Source: Runella sp. MFBS21 (lineage in GTDB: Bacteria; Bacteroidota; Bacteroidia; Cytophagales; Spirosomataceae). From it: a DNA stretch of 64,000 bases. Numbering within the stretch: position 1 is the stretch's first letter; every line of letters starts with the position of its first letter. The stretch is taken from assembly GCF_029433105.1 (NCBI RefSeq), contig NZ_JARNTW010000024.1, positions 43,856 to 107,855 on the forward strand. Reading direction: 5' to 3'. The position numbers and the translations under genes were made by a program. Under the pieces are notes generated by a model. That model was not told where the DNA came from and made no database searches. It was given only the letters and a program-made list of their open reading frames with translations. Positions 35,898-44,729 of this stretch are shown here, piece after piece.

Positions 35898-37088
35898 ATG
35901 AAAATCAACTCTTTTGTTTTGTACGTATTTTGGACATTAGGAGCAGCAACGCTGTTGGGTGCTTGCAACAAATCGAGCGATACGCCTCCCACTACCGACC
36001 CCGACCCTAATGCCACTTGGCAAGTCAATCCGGTTTTTAGTAACCTTACCTTCAATAGCCCCGTCGAAATGACTCACGCTGCCGATGGTACCAATCGGAT
36101 TTTTGTGGTAGAGCAGCGTGGTGTAGTACGTGTTTTTCAAAATGAAGCCAATGTAAACCAAAGCCAAACTTTCTTAGACATCAGCAACCGAGTAAGTTCT
36201 GGCGGAGAGACTGGGCTGTTAGGATTGGCATTTCACCCTGATTTCAAAACCAATGGCCAAATTTTTGTGAACTATACTCGCCGCTTCAACAACCAATTAC
36301 AGTCGGTAGTGTCGCGTTTTCAATCCAACAAAACCACTGCCGATGCCAACTCCGAAGAAATCCTGATTACTTTCGACCAACCTTACGCCAACCATAATGG
36401 CGGAGCTATATTGTTTGGGAAAGATGGGTTTCTTTATATCGCCACTGGTGATGGCGGCTCGGGCGGTGACCCTCAAAACAACTCCCAAAATCGTGCGAAT
36501 CTGCTCGGAAAAGTCTTGCGGATTGATATAAATACCAAAGAAGGAGGTCTAAATTACGCTATCCCTACCGATAATCCTTTCAAAGGAATGGCCGGCTCTC
36601 GTCCCGAAATATACGCCTATGGTCTACGCAATCCTTGGAAAATCACCTCTGACCGCAGTACAGGCCGCGTATGGATTGCGGATGTAGGCCAAAACGCCCG
36701 TGAAGAAATTGATATTCTTGAAAAAGGCGGCAACTACGGCTGGCGCGTTACCGAAGGAAAAGAATGCTATAGCCCTGCCAACAATTGTAACCGTACTGGC
36801 TTTGTAGAGCCTGTTTTTGATTATGGCACTTCCGAAGGCCGTTCTATCACTGGAGGCTATGTATATCGCGGCTCCAAACTTAGCTCTATTGTAGGACAGT
36901 ACATTTATGGCGATTATGTAAGTGGTAATATTTGGGCGCTTACTTACGACGAAAACGCTCGCCAAGCAACCAACAAACTCCTAACGCGTTTGGTAGGTTC
37001 ACTCTCTTCATTTGGCGAAGACGAAGCGGGGGAGCTCTATCTCCTCAACCACCAAACTGGCAAAATACACCTCTTAGAGCTAAAGTAA
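35898..37088 (+). CDS. PQQ-dependent sugar dehydrogenase-like lipoprotein
   Basis: 396 residues. Lipobox LLGAC. Six-bladed propeller of the glucose/sorbosone dehydrogenase family: TGLLGLAFHPDFKTNGQIFVNYTR, NHNGGAILFGKDGFLYIATGDGGSGGDPQNNSQNRANLLGKVLRID, YAYGLRNPWKITSD, WIADVGQNAREEIDI and GNYGWRVTEG. The His-Asn and Gly/Asp loops agree with PQQ and calcium binding. It oxidises aldose sugars in the periplasm or at the outer membrane; an enzyme for PQQ synthesis is not in the window. Lipid anchoring suggests surface exposure. Confidence 0.92.
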   Translation: MKINSFVLYVFWTLGAATLLGACNKSSDTPPTTDPDPNATWQVNPVFSNLTFNSPVEMTHAADGTNRIFVVEQRGVVRVFQNEANVNQSQTFLDISNRVSSGGETGLLGLAFHPDFKTNGQIFVNYTRRFNNQLQSVVSRFQSNKTTADANSEEILITFDQPYANHNGGAILFGKDGFLYIATGDGGSGGDPQNNSQNRANLLGKVLRIDINTKEGGLNYAIPTDNPFKGMAGSRPEIYAYGLRNPWKITSDRSTGRVWIADVGQNAREEIDILEKGGNYGWRVTEGKECYSPANNCNRTGFVEPVFDYGTSEGRSITGGYVYRGSKLSSIVGQYIYGDYVSGNIWALTYDENARQATNKLLTRLVGSLSSFGEDEAGELYLLNHQTGKIHLLELK

Positions 37089-37095
37089 GATTAAG

Positions 37096-37146
37096 AAGGG
37101 CGGAACTTTGAAATACAAAAATTGCTTTTCAAAATAAACCGCCCTT
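37096..37146 (+). terminator. Branched hairpin after the sugar dehydrogenase gene
   Basis: Outer arms aagggcgg (37096-37103) and ccgccctt (37139-37146) enclose a smaller ttgaaa/tttcaa stem. No long T-run, so terminator function is only likely. Confidence 0.45.
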
Positions 37147-37156
37147 ACTTGTATCT

Positions 37157-37654
37157 ATGTTAGAAATTATTATTGCTTCAGAAGAACATTTACCCGAAAT
37201 AAACCGCATTGCCCACGAAACTTGGCCTTCTACTTTTGGCGAAATTCTTTCACCAAAGCAAATTTCATACATGCTTGAATGGATGTATAGCATAGATTCA
37301 CTCAAACAACAAATTACCGAAAAAGGGCACGTTTTTTTGTTGGCCAAAGATGAAACAGGTTTTCTAGGATACGCCTCCTATGAACTTCATTATCAAGGTC
37401 TTCATAAAACAAAAATTCACAAAATTTATTTATTGCCCGCCAGCCAAGGCAAAGGTGTAGGTGCGGCTCTGATTGCCCAAATTGGGGCTAGAGCTACCCA
37501 ACACAATGACCTTTCTCTTTTACTCAACGTAAACCGCTACAACAAAGCAGTGGGTTTTTACGAAAAAGTAGGCTTCCAAATCGTCGGAAGTGAGGATATC
37601 GACATCGGAGATGGTTTTTTGATGCAAGATTTTATCATGGAAAAGCCTCTATGA
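37157..37654 (+). CDS. GNAT family N-acetyltransferase
   Basis: 165 residues. GNAT motif A is readable in LHKTKIHKIYLLPASQGKGVGAALIAQIG (pyrophosphate-binding QGKGVG), followed by LLLNVNRYNKAVGFYEKVGFQIVG, the usual motif B. Acetyl acceptor unknown. Its last 6 bp overlap the end of the convergent acetyltransferase gene. Confidence 0.9.
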   Translation: MLEIIIASEEHLPEINRIAHETWPSTFGEILSPKQISYMLEWMYSIDSLKQQITEKGHVFLLAKDETGFLGYASYELHYQGLHKTKIHKIYLLPASQGKGVGAALIAQIGARATQHNDLSLLLNVNRYNKAVGFYEKVGFQIVGSEDIDIGDGFLMQDFIMEKPL

Positions 37655-38098
37655 GAGGTTTTTGACAAAACACACGATTCGGTTTACTTCTTCAAATCCT
37701 ACTTTTTTATGAAAATCAATACTTGCGGTATTGTTGATTTCGGCATCGGAAGCTAGTTGCACACAGCCTTTCTGAATGGCCCACTCTTCGGCGAGTTGTA
37801 AGAGTTTTTTGCTCAAGCCCAAGCGTCTAAAATCTTCTTTCACAAATATTCCTTCTACATAAGCCGTGGGCGACTGAGTAGCGCCCTCTACATAATCTGT
37901 TCGTAGCGATACATGGATAAAAGCAACGTAGATTTCACCTGATTTAAGAAGAAAAGCCGTCTCAGTATCTGAGTGCGCTATTTCTTGACAGCTCTCTAAT
38001 TCTTCCTCAAAATCACACTCAGGCCAGAGTTCTAGGAAAAGTTGAGCCAGATGTTGGGTATTATTTTCTGAAAGGCTTTCTACTATTACTGACTTCAT
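37649..38098 (-). CDS. GNAT acetyltransferase resembling aminoglycoside 6'-N-acetyltransferases
   Basis: 149 residues, the length of AAC(6')-I enzymes. Shared family pattern: LWPECDFEEELESCQEI near the start, HVSLRTDYVEGATQSPTAYVEGIFVKEDFRRLGLSKKLL with the CoA-binding RRLG, and CVQLASDAEINNTASIDFHKKVGFEEVNRIVCFVK at the end. It would acetylate aminoglycosides or a related natural amine with acetyl-CoA. It is chromosomal and has no linked mobile element, so a native housekeeping or low-level intrinsic resistance role is as likely as acquired resistance. Confidence 0.8.
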   Translation of the reverse strand: MKSVIVESLSENNTQHLAQLFLELWPECDFEEELESCQEIAHSDTETAFLLKSGEIYVAFIHVSLRTDYVEGATQSPTAYVEGIFVKEDFRRLGLSKKLLQLAEEWAIQKGCVQLASDAEINNTASIDFHKKVGFEEVNRIVCFVKNLS

Positions 38099-38163
38099 AG
38101 GTCTGTTTTTTTGAAAACATTTATATCAATAAATATACCCAACACCACCCGAAACACAATACC

Positions 38164-39084
38164 TTACCCTAAGGTTTTAAGCATCCAAAGTGCCCCATTT
38201 TTGGTCATGAGTTTGGTAAGTTTGTTTGTTTCTACTAAAGAGTCCAAAAGCTTTTCGGCTTCTGGAACCGAAATTTCACCCAATACCGCAAACTCCTTAG
38301 CAGTAAGCGTAGGATAGTAGCCAAACAAATTTTCCCAATCTTTGGAATAAGATTTTTTTTGGGCTTGAGGATAAGCATTTAAGATACCATTTTCAAAAAC
38401 AGCATAAGGCTTTACTCCATAAACCACCTGATGATTAGCGGCTTGGTCAAAAATCATAAAAGTTGGAAAACCCCTCACCCCCAGCTTTCTAGCCAAATCC
38501 AAATCAGCCTGAAACCAATCTTTTGCTTTGTTTTCATAATCATCCTTCAACTGACCGAGGTCAAGGCCCGTTTTTTGGGCAGCCTGCGCTACGTATTCCC
38601 AACGAGTGATATTTTTCTTTTGCAAAAACAGCATTTCTCGTAGATTTCTCAAAAACATAATTGCTTTATGATTGTCTTGTTTTTGGGCTGCTTTAAAAGC
38701 GATAGAAGGAGGATAAGAAGAATGTAGAGGGTCTTCGAGCCATATATCTCCGTCGATAGGCATTTGATAATGTACACTCACTTCATCCCAATGCGGCGCT
38801 ACATCCGAAGGCTTGCTGATACCTCCACTATTGTAACTCCAATCGGGCAATAGCCCCCCCATATGGTATTCAATGTCAACATCTTGCCCATACTCCAATT
38901 TAAGTTTTCGCAATTGTGGTTCAATCCCCCAACATGACGAACAGATAGGATCAGTAAAATAAAGTACTTTGACATTTTTTGAGAGCGTCATGTCTTTTTC
39001 TACCTTTATTTCGGACTGATTAGTAGGCAATTCGCAAATACCTTCTTCAGTATCACACAGCAAAGGATTAAGATTTGTTTCCAT
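38164..39084 (-). CDS. DsbA-like thioredoxin-fold protein (FrnE/SpxH type)
   Basis: 306 residues. The redox motif CSSC (Cys 48 and 51) is in YFTDPICSSCWGIEPQLRKLKLEYG, followed by an inserted helical domain and GVRGFPTFMIF, the cis-Pro loop. An N-terminal NPLLCDTEEGICE adds a second cysteine pair seen in related Bacteroidota proteins. The C-terminal 60 residues look like a small helical domain (LTAKEFAVLGEISVPEAEKLLDSLV). No signal peptide, so cytoplasmic; relatives act as protease adaptors or oxidoreductases. Divergent from an HxlR regulator. Confidence 0.85.
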   Translation of the reverse strand: METNLNPLLCDTEEGICELPTNQSEIKVEKDMTLSKNVKVLYFTDPICSSCWGIEPQLRKLKLEYGQDVDIEYHMGGLLPDWSYNSGGISKPSDVAPHWDEVSVHYQMPIDGDIWLEDPLHSSYPPSIAFKAAQKQDNHKAIMFLRNLREMLFLQKKNITRWEYVAQAAQKTGLDLGQLKDDYENKAKDWFQADLDLARKLGVRGFPTFMIFDQAANHQVVYGVKPYAVFENGILNAYPQAQKKSYSKDWENLFGYYPTLTAKEFAVLGEISVPEAEKLLDSLVETNKLTKLMTKNGALWMLKTLG

Positions 39085-39286
39085 AGTTGTTTTAGTATTG
39101 GCTAGGTCATATTCGTCAGAATATCCACCTTGTTTAAATTTATTTACTTAAATCGTTGTTTACTCTTCAAGTAGCGTCCTAAACTTCCAAAGTTTCAAAA
39201 ATATGTAATAGGCAAACTTGGTAAGATTAGTAACTTGGATGCAAAGTTGAATACTATAAACATACCAATCAATTAGTCAGAAAAAC

Positions 39287-39604
39287 ATGACTACTCCTAC
39301 ACACACTCATACCGATAGCAGTTGCCCCGCCGAAGGGCTTTTGAAAATGCTCACGGGCAAGTGGAAACCTCAGATATTTCGCTTTGCCCTCGAAGGAACC
39401 GTGCGGTTTAATACGCTACTGCGTCAGCTAGAAGGCTCCAACAAACAATCGATTGCGGTAGCTCTCAAAGAAATGGAAGAGCAAGGTTTGTTGGAAAAAG
39501 TAGTAGTAAAGCTCAAACCTCTTCATATAGAGTATCATTTGTCGGAAAAAGGAAAATCATTGATTCCTATTTTCCGACAATTGGAGCAGTTGGCAGCTGC
39601 CTAA
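39287..39604 (+). CDS. HxlR family winged-helix regulator
   Basis: 105 residues. Family pattern CPAEGLLKMLTGKWKPQIFRFALEGTVRFNTLLRQLEGSNKQSIAVALKEMEEQGLLEKV, ending with IEYHLSEKGKSLIPIFRQL. The conserved Cys near the N-terminus (SSCP) is the usual redox/electrophile sensor of HxlR proteins. It is divergent from the DsbA-like gene across a 202-bp region and probably controls it; this is inference. Confidence 0.9.
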   Translation: MTTPTHTHTDSSCPAEGLLKMLTGKWKPQIFRFALEGTVRFNTLLRQLEGSNKQSIAVALKEMEEQGLLEKVVVKLKPLHIEYHLSEKGKSLIPIFRQLEQLAAA

Positions 39605-39618
39605 AAATGGCCGCATTT

Positions 39619-40059
39619 TCAACCCACTGTCTTCATTATTTTCCAAAGTGTTTGTTGAAACGCCACAATTTCGTCCATGTTCATATCGCCTTTATTTAGC
39701 GATTCCATGATTTTGTCAGGAATACAAGCGGCCTGATTTTTAAGTGCTTTACCAGTTTCTGTAAGCGAGATATATACACTTCTTTCGTCTGATTTAGAGC
39801 GACTTCTGTTGATAAATTGCTTTTCTTCGAGCCTTTTCAGGAGCGGTGTCAGTGTGTTATAATCCAAATACAAAACCTTACTCAACTCGCCTACCAATTG
39901 TTCGTCTTTTTGCCATAGTGCCAGTAGAACCAAGTATTGGGGATAAGTAATACCCAATTCTTCGAGCAGAGGAGTATAAAAGCGTATTGTAAGACGAGAA
40001 ACTACATAAAGTGGAAAACAGATTTGATTTTCCAGATACAAACGCTCATCATCGTTCAT
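39619..40059 (-). CDS. ohrR: OhrR-like MarR family regulator
   Basis: 146 residues from ATG 40059; the longer form overlaps gpx. Pattern of organic-peroxide sensors: LENQICFPLYVVSRLTIRFYTPLLEELGITYPQYLVLLALW, where the Cys in ICFPLY corresponds to the peroxide-reactive cysteine. The wHTH reads LVGELSKVLYLDYNTLTPLLKRLEEKQFINRSRSKSDERSVYISLTETG. It is the last gene of doxX-gpx-ohrR (1-bp gap to gpx). A palindrome strongly like the Bacillus OhrR box overlaps the operon's start site, indicating autorepression relieved by peroxide. Confidence 0.88.
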   Translation of the reverse strand: MNDDERLYLENQICFPLYVVSRLTIRFYTPLLEELGITYPQYLVLLALWQKDEQLVGELSKVLYLDYNTLTPLLKRLEEKQFINRSRSKSDERSVYISLTETGKALKNQAACIPDKIMESLNKGDMNMDEIVAFQQTLWKIMKTVG

Positions 40060-40060
40060 A

Positions 40061-40543
40061 TTACAGGAGTTTTTGAATAGTCGATTCAAGTTCTGTGGGC
40101 TCAGCCGTTGGGCGAAAACGCTCCACGGGTTTGCCGTTTCGGTCTATTACAAATTTAGTAAAATTCCACTTGATATCGTCAAACAAAAAACCACCAAGCT
40201 CTAACTTCAAATATTTAAAAATGGGGTGTGCTTCCTTGCCATTCACGTCAATTTTGGCAAACATCGGGAAACTTACGCCATAATTTAACTGACAAAACTC
40301 CTCAATTTGGTTGGCAGTACCGGGTTCTTGGCCACCAAATTGATTACACGGAAATCCTAGTATGACCAGTCCTTGGTCTTTGTATTTTTGGTATATTTTC
40401 TCCAGTCCTTCAAACTGAGGTGTCAAACCGCATTTGCTAGCGGTATTTACTACCACTACTACTTTCCCTTTGAAGCTCTCCATAGAGATACTTTTGCCTT
40501 TGATATCACTCGCCGTGAAATCATAAAATTGATTGGTTGTCAT
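40061..40543 (-). CDS. Glutathione peroxidase (Cys type)
   Basis: 160 residues, complete. Peroxidatic Cys in [21 protein letters not shown], the Gln of [12 protein letters not shown] and Trp/Asn of [11 protein letters not shown] complete the active site. It has Cys rather than selenocysteine and, like many bacterial forms, may use thioredoxin as reductant. It removes peroxides in the cytoplasm. Second gene in the peroxide operon, 4 bp after doxX. Confidence 0.95.
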   Translation of the reverse strand: MTTNQFYDFTASDIKGKSISMESFKGKVVVVVNTASKCGLTPQFEGLEKIYQKYKDQGLVILGFPCNQFGGQEPGTANQIEEFCQLNYGVSFPMFAKIDVNGKEAHPIFKYLKLELGGFLFDDIKWNFTKFVIDRNGKPVERFRPTAEPTELESTIQKLL

Positions 40544-40547
40544 GCTG

Positions 40548-40973
40548 TTATTTGTTTTTATTGAGGGATAAAAGAAATTTCAAAGCACCCGTTGACCACA
40601 ACGCCCATGCACTCAATACGGGCTGAAAAAACAAGCGGATTAATCTTTTTTGGTCAGTATCTAGCCCAAAAGCACTGATACCGTTGAGGTATTGGGCGAT
40701 ATTGCCCGGAAAAATAAGCACATAAAAGGCCGCAAGGGCCAACCCTACTTTTACTTTTTGTTTGGTCAAAAAAAGCATGGCTGCGCCCAAAGCAATTTCG
40801 ACCACACCCGACAAAATCACCACTAAGTCTTTGCTTAAAGGCACCCAATGAGGTACTTGTGCCTGAAACTCACCCCTTTGAAACGTTAAGTGACCAATGC
40901 CCGCAAGCATCATCAATGCCCCCAGAAGCCCTCTTAAGATATTTTGAGTAACGGAAGTTTTTGGATTTATCAT
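40548..40973 (-). CDS. DoxX family membrane protein
   Basis: 141 residues from ATG 40973; the longer ORF start at 41012 would include the operator and promoter, so it is rejected. Four hydrophobic segments with the DoxX pattern [47 protein letters not shown] and [13 protein letters not shown]. DoxX-like proteins are often linked to peroxide and thiol stress; the mechanism is unknown. First gene of the operon with gpx and ohrR. Confidence 0.88.
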   Translation of the reverse strand: MINPKTSVTQNILRGLLGALMMLAGIGHLTFQRGEFQAQVPHWVPLSKDLVVILSGVVEIALGAAMLFLTKQKVKVGLALAAFYVLIFPGNIAQYLNGISAFGLDTDQKRLIRLFFQPVLSAWALWSTGALKFLLSLNKNK

Positions 40974-40984
40974 ATCTAAAAATC

Positions 40985-41009
40985 TTTTACGATTAAATCG
41001 TTTACGATG
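40985..41009 (-). promoter_or_regulatory. OhrR-type operator overlapping the transcription start of doxX-gpx-ohrR
   Basis: The plus strand at 40988-41002 reads TACGATTAAATCGTT, 12 of 15 identical to the half unit of the Bacillus OhrR box (TACAATTAAATTGTA). A partial second unit (TACGAT) begins at 41003, as in the tandem Bacillus operator. Two overlapping palindromes can be read: 40989-41001 and 40997-41008. The site lies between the -7 box and the start codon, at the predicted start of transcription. Confidence 0.75.
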
Positions 41010-41040
41010 CAAAAGTATTCTTTTTAAAAATCTCTTCCAA
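41010..41040 (-). promoter_or_regulatory. Promoter of the doxX-gpx-ohrR operon
   Basis: Minus strand TTG (41040-41038), 20-base spacer, TACTTTTG (41017-41010), exact TAnnTTTG. It abuts the operator, so bound repressor would block initiation. Confidence 0.78.
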
Positions 41041-41311
41041 CTTAATTTTCTCTTTTATTGTAACTACTTAGCAATATGCTTTAGGCCATATGGTTTTTAT
41101 AAAAAAGGTTTTGCATACTCAACAAATCGCTGCTATGATTGTCTAAAAAACTCACAAAAATGCCTACTGCTTACAACTTATTGCAGTTACCTTTTCTTGC
41201 CTTAAATGGCATATTAGCCCTCAAAAGAAAAAAGGCACGATGAACTTTCTAGTTTTAGAATTTAGTTATTTTCACAAAAAACAACTCATTCAGTTTTCTC
41301 GCCCATACAAC
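41041..41311. other. Upstream region of the YyaL-type gene, nothing further seen
   Basis: 271 bp of AT-rich sequence between the divergent doxX promoter and ATG 41312. No coding signal, hairpin or exact -7 box for the plus strand was found. An in-frame ATG at 41240 gives a non-conserved extension. Confidence 0.5.
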
Positions 41312-43309
41312 ATGTCTAATCGCCTCCTTCACGAAACCTCGCCGTATTTGCTTCAGCATGCCCACAATCCCGTTGATTGGTATCCTTGGGGAGAAGATGC
41401 GCTCAACAAAGCTCTTTCCGAAAACAAACCTATTTTGGTAAGTATCGGGTATTCGGCCTGCCATTGGTGCCATGTGATGGAGCGCGAAAGCTTTGAAAAA
41501 GAAGAGATTGCGGCGGTGATGAACGAATATTTTGTGTGTATCAAAGTAGACCGCGAAGAGCGCCCCGACGTAGACGCTATTTACATGGATGCTCTTCACG
41601 CGATGGGTGGACGCGGCGGGTGGCCTCTCAATGTATTTTTGATGCCCGATGCCAAGCCCTTCTATGGCGTAACGTATTTGCCGCCCCAAAACTGGGTTCA
41701 ACTCCTCAAAAGTGTTAAAAATGCGTTTGACAATCACCATGATGAATTGGTAAAATCAGCCCAAGGTTTTACGGAAAATATGCTCCTCAAAGAGTCAGAC
41801 AAATACAATTTAGAGGGTAATGAAGGTACTTTTTCGGTCGATGATTTGCACGAGATGTTTGAAAAAATGAAACAACATTTCGATACCGAAAAAGGTGGAA
41901 TGGACCGAGCACCCAAGTTTCCGATGCCGTCTATTTATAAGTTTTTGTTACGTTATTATGCTCTTACCCAAAATCCTGAGGCACTGCGCCAAGTCGAATT
42001 GAGCCTCAATCGTATCGCGCTTGGAGGTATCTACGACCACGCAGGAGGAGGCTGGACGCGGTACTCGGTAGATGACGAATGGTTTATTCCACATTTTGAG
42101 AAAATGCTCTATGACAACGGTCAACTCTTGAGTATTTATGCTGAAGCGTATGCCCTCACCAAAAACGAGCTATACAAAAGCCGCGTCTATGAAACTATCG
42201 CGTGGCTTGAACGCGAAATGTTAAGTCCCGATGGCGGTTTTTATTCCGCACTTGATGCCGATAGCGAAGGAATCGAAGGGAAATTTTATATCTGGACACA
42301 GGCCGAATTACAATCTATTTTGGGAGAAGATTTTGACTGGTTTTCAAAACTTTATCACACAAGAGCGGCAGGAAACTGGGAACATGGCTACAATCATTTA
42401 CACCTTACATCTCCCCTTGAATTACAAAAAGTTGACCAGAAGGATTATCAAAAAGCCTTAAACAAACTCTTTGAAGCCCGACAACAACGCATTCGTCCGG
42501 GATTGGACGACAAAATCCTCGCTTCGTGGAATGGCTTGATTTTGAAAGGATTGACCGATGCATATCGCGTATTTGGCGAAGAGTCATTTAAAAAATTAGC
42601 ACTCAATAATGCCCATTTTCTAAAAAACAAAATGACCCAGGCCAATCACCAGCTTTGGCATAGTTATAAAAACGAAAGGGCTACAATTGTGGGTTTTTTG
42701 GAAGATTATGCGGCGGTCATTGATGGATACATAAGTTTATACCAAGCTACTTTTGAGGAATCATGGCTCGACGAAGCGCTACAACTCACGGCCTACACCA
42801 TCGAAAATTTTTATGACGATGAGGAAGCACTTTTTTATTTTACAGATGCCAATGCTGCCGACTTGATAGCCCGTAAAAAAGAGATTTTTGATAATGTCAT
42901 CCCTGCCTCCAATTCTCTAATGGCTCATAATTTATATTTATTAGGGACATTATTTGACTATGGTGACTATGTAAAACTGGCAGATTGGATGCTTTCCAAA
43001 ATGAAACGTGCCATGTTCACCGATGTTCAATGGGCTACCAACTGGGCTGCCCTGTACGCGCTGAGGGCTCAGCCTACAGCCGAAATTGCCATAGTCGGGC
43101 CGGAAGCAGAGAATTATCGACAAGAATTGGAAAAACACTACTATCCCAACAAACTAGTTGTAGGCACTACGACTAGCTCTGATTTACCTTTGCTCCAACA
43201 AAGAACTGCCAAAAATAATTTGACAACTTTGTATGTGTGTTTTAACAAAACCTGCCAATTGCCTGTTCATGATATTGAAGCCGCTTGGAAACAGTTGAAT
43301 CATCCTTAA
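41312..43309 (+). CDS. Thioredoxin domain-containing protein, YyaL/DUF255 family
   Basis: 665 residues from ATG 41312 ([31 protein letters not shown]), the highly conserved start of the family. The thioredoxin-like domain contains [19 protein letters not shown], then [19 protein letters not shown]. The rest is an (alpha/alpha)6 barrel similar to N-acylglucosamine epimerases ([37 protein letters not shown]). The human homologue is SPATA20. Its activity is not established. It is followed 15 bp later by a VUT transporter gene. Confidence 0.93.
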   Translation: MSNRLLHETSPYLLQHAHNPVDWYPWGEDALNKALSENKPILVSIGYSACHWCHVMERESFEKEEIAAVMNEYFVCIKVDREERPDVDAIYMDALHAMGGRGGWPLNVFLMPDAKPFYGVTYLPPQNWVQLLKSVKNAFDNHHDELVKSAQGFTENMLLKESDKYNLEGNEGTFSVDDLHEMFEKMKQHFDTEKGGMDRAPKFPMPSIYKFLLRYYALTQNPEALRQVELSLNRIALGGIYDHAGGGWTRYSVDDEWFIPHFEKMLYDNGQLLSIYAEAYALTKNELYKSRVYETIAWLEREMLSPDGGFYSALDADSEGIEGKFYIWTQAELQSILGEDFDWFSKLYHTRAAGNWEHGYNHLHLTSPLELQKVDQKDYQKALNKLFEARQQRIRPGLDDKILASWNGLILKGLTDAYRVFGEESFKKLALNNAHFLKNKMTQANHQLWHSYKNERATIVGFLEDYAAVIDGYISLYQATFEESWLDEALQLTAYTIENFYDDEEALFYFTDANAADLIARKKEIFDNVIPASNSLMAHNLYLLGTLFDYGDYVKLADWMLSKMKRAMFTDVQWATNWAALYALRAQPTAEIAIVGPEAENYRQELEKHYYPNKLVVGTTTSSDLPLLQQRTAKNNLTTLYVCFNKTCQLPVHDIEAAWKQLNHP

Positions 43310-43324
43310 CCTGCCCACCCTTGT

Positions 43325-44122
43325 ATGTCCACCAACAGTACTTTTGAGCAAAAAAAACAATTCCTTTTCTTGTTTTTGTGTGGTCTTTTTTTGACCAATG
43401 CCCTCATCGCAGAAATCATCGGCGTGAAAATATTTTCGGTAGAAGCCCTACTCGGCACAGCCCCCGCCCAGCTCCCCCTTTTCGGGACAAAGCTCGATTT
43501 CAACATGTCGGCGGGCGTAGTCAACTGGCCCGTAGTTTTTATCACTTCCGACATCATCAATGAGTATTTTGGCAAAAAAGGAGTACGCCGAATCTCCTAC
43601 CTCACTGCGATTTTTATCGCGTATATGTATATCGCGATTTATGCGACTACTTCCCTTCCACCCGCACAATTTTGGCTGGAAGTCAACAGCAAAGACAGTC
43701 TCGGCAATGCCATGAACATAGACGGTGCTTTCAACGCCATTTTTCGGCAAGGATTGGGTATCATGATAGGCTCGATTATCGCTTTTTTGATTGGGCAGAT
43801 ACTAGATGTTACCATTTTTTCGTGGTTGCGTCGCCGCACGGGCAGTAAGCATATTTGGCTAAGAGCTACGGGCTCTACTTTGTTTTCACAACTGATTGAT
43901 AGTTTTGTGGTGATTTTCATTGCCTTTTACGTATTTGGCAACTGGTCGATGACCCAAGTAGCCCAAGTGGGTAGCATCAACTATATCTACAAAGGTGTCG
44001 TAGCGCTGTTAATGACGCCTATTTTGTACGTAGCCCACTACCTCATTGATCAATATTTAGGCAAAGAAAACGCCCACCAAATGGCCAACGAAGCAGCCGC
44101 AGCGAGTTTTACGGCAGTGTAG
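43325..44122 (+). CDS. yhhQ: Queuosine precursor transporter (VUT family)
   Basis: 265 residues with six or more membrane helices. The VUT pattern is visible: FLFLCGLFLTNALIAEIIGVKIFSV, VVFITSDIINEYFGKKGVRRISYL and LFSQLIDSFVVIFIAFYVFG. E. coli YhhQ imports preQ0 and preQ1 for tRNA queuosine synthesis. No preQ1 riboswitch was seen in front of it; it probably reads through from the YyaL gene. The nucleotide composition (about 37 G/C in 60 bases at 43441-43500) contrasts with the AT-rich region that follows. Confidence 0.9.
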   Translation: MSTNSTFEQKKQFLFLFLCGLFLTNALIAEIIGVKIFSVEALLGTAPAQLPLFGTKLDFNMSAGVVNWPVVFITSDIINEYFGKKGVRRISYLTAIFIAYMYIAIYATTSLPPAQFWLEVNSKDSLGNAMNIDGAFNAIFRQGLGIMIGSIIAFLIGQILDVTIFSWLRRRTGSKHIWLRATGSTLFSQLIDSFVVIFIAFYVFGNWSMTQVAQVGSINYIYKGVVALLMTPILYVAHYLIDQYLGKENAHQMANEAAAASFTAV

Positions 44123-44312
44123 AAAAAAGTTTTAGATGGCCAGGGAATTCATCATCAATCTACCCAAGATATAAGAATAGTAGTTAAGTCGAATAAGCCA
44201 CTAGATAACTTTTCTAATCAATTCTTAACGGTTTGATTGGAAACAAATCAGTAGTTTACTAAGATTGTCCTGCTTTCTAAAATACACCTTAAACCAAACT
44301 TCCTAAAGATAT

Positions 44313-44729
44313 ATGTCAGAAATATCACTTCAATCTGTTGTTATTGTCAATGGTTATGCCAGACGTACAGAGGTAGAAATACAAAATCAATTGAGAGGCG
44401 CATTAGGCGATCAGCATAATTTTATAACCCTCTATTTTTCCCAAAAAGAGGGTGAATCTCACACAAGCAAGGCCATTCATTTTAAAGATGAAAAAGATGA
44501 AGTCTTTTTCTACTTAGGTCAAGGAATCAACAATGACCCCACAAAACTTGTGCAATGTCTTTTCAAAGCTGAAGCTCTTTTTTATTACTTCGACAAAGGG
44601 AATAATACTCTAAAAGCAAGTACTTTTGCTGACTTAGGCAATATTCCTGGTTTTGTTAGCGACACAATCAAAAGTACCGTATCACAACGTGCGGGCCACA
44701 ATGCTCCTCGATATACCGCTCTACCTTAA
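44313..44729 (+). CDS. Orphan small protein; possible precursor or accessory of a RiPP-like operon
   Basis: 138 residues, no recognised family, no signal peptide or membrane segment. The first ~100 residues look folded (SVVIVNGYARRTEVEIQNQL, DEVFFYLGQG, CLFKAEALFYYFDKG). The C-terminal 36 residues contain eight Ser/Thr (103, 104, 116, 118, 121, 122, 124, 135) and end SQRAGHNAPRYTALP, with no Cys; the only Cys is residue 82. Its stop codon overlaps the start of the APH-like gene (TAATG), so it is translationally coupled to the kinase and HopA1/LanC-like genes. It could be the substrate (a long leader with a Ser/Thr-rich core) or a helper protein; neither is proven. Confidence 0.7.
   Translation: MSEISLQSVVIVNGYARRTEVEIQNQLRGALGDQHNFITLYFSQKEGESHTSKAIHFKDEKDEVFFYLGQGINNDPTKLVQCLFKAEALFYYFDKGNNTLKASTFADLGNIPGFVSDTIKSTVSQRAGHNAPRYTALP

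Noticed and set aside
37649..37654. Overlap of the two convergent acetyltransferase genes as a fusion or frameshift
   Set aside because: Both genes are complete and of normal family length; the overlap is 6 bp at the stop codons.
44136..44174. Short ORF of 12 codons as a precursor peptide
   Set aside because: MAREFIINLPKI has no Ser, Thr or Cys and no leader-like length.
44225..44260. Promoter for the RiPP-like operon (TTTG then TAGTTTAC)
   Set aside because: Spacing of 16 bases and a weak -7 match; too uncertain to annotate.
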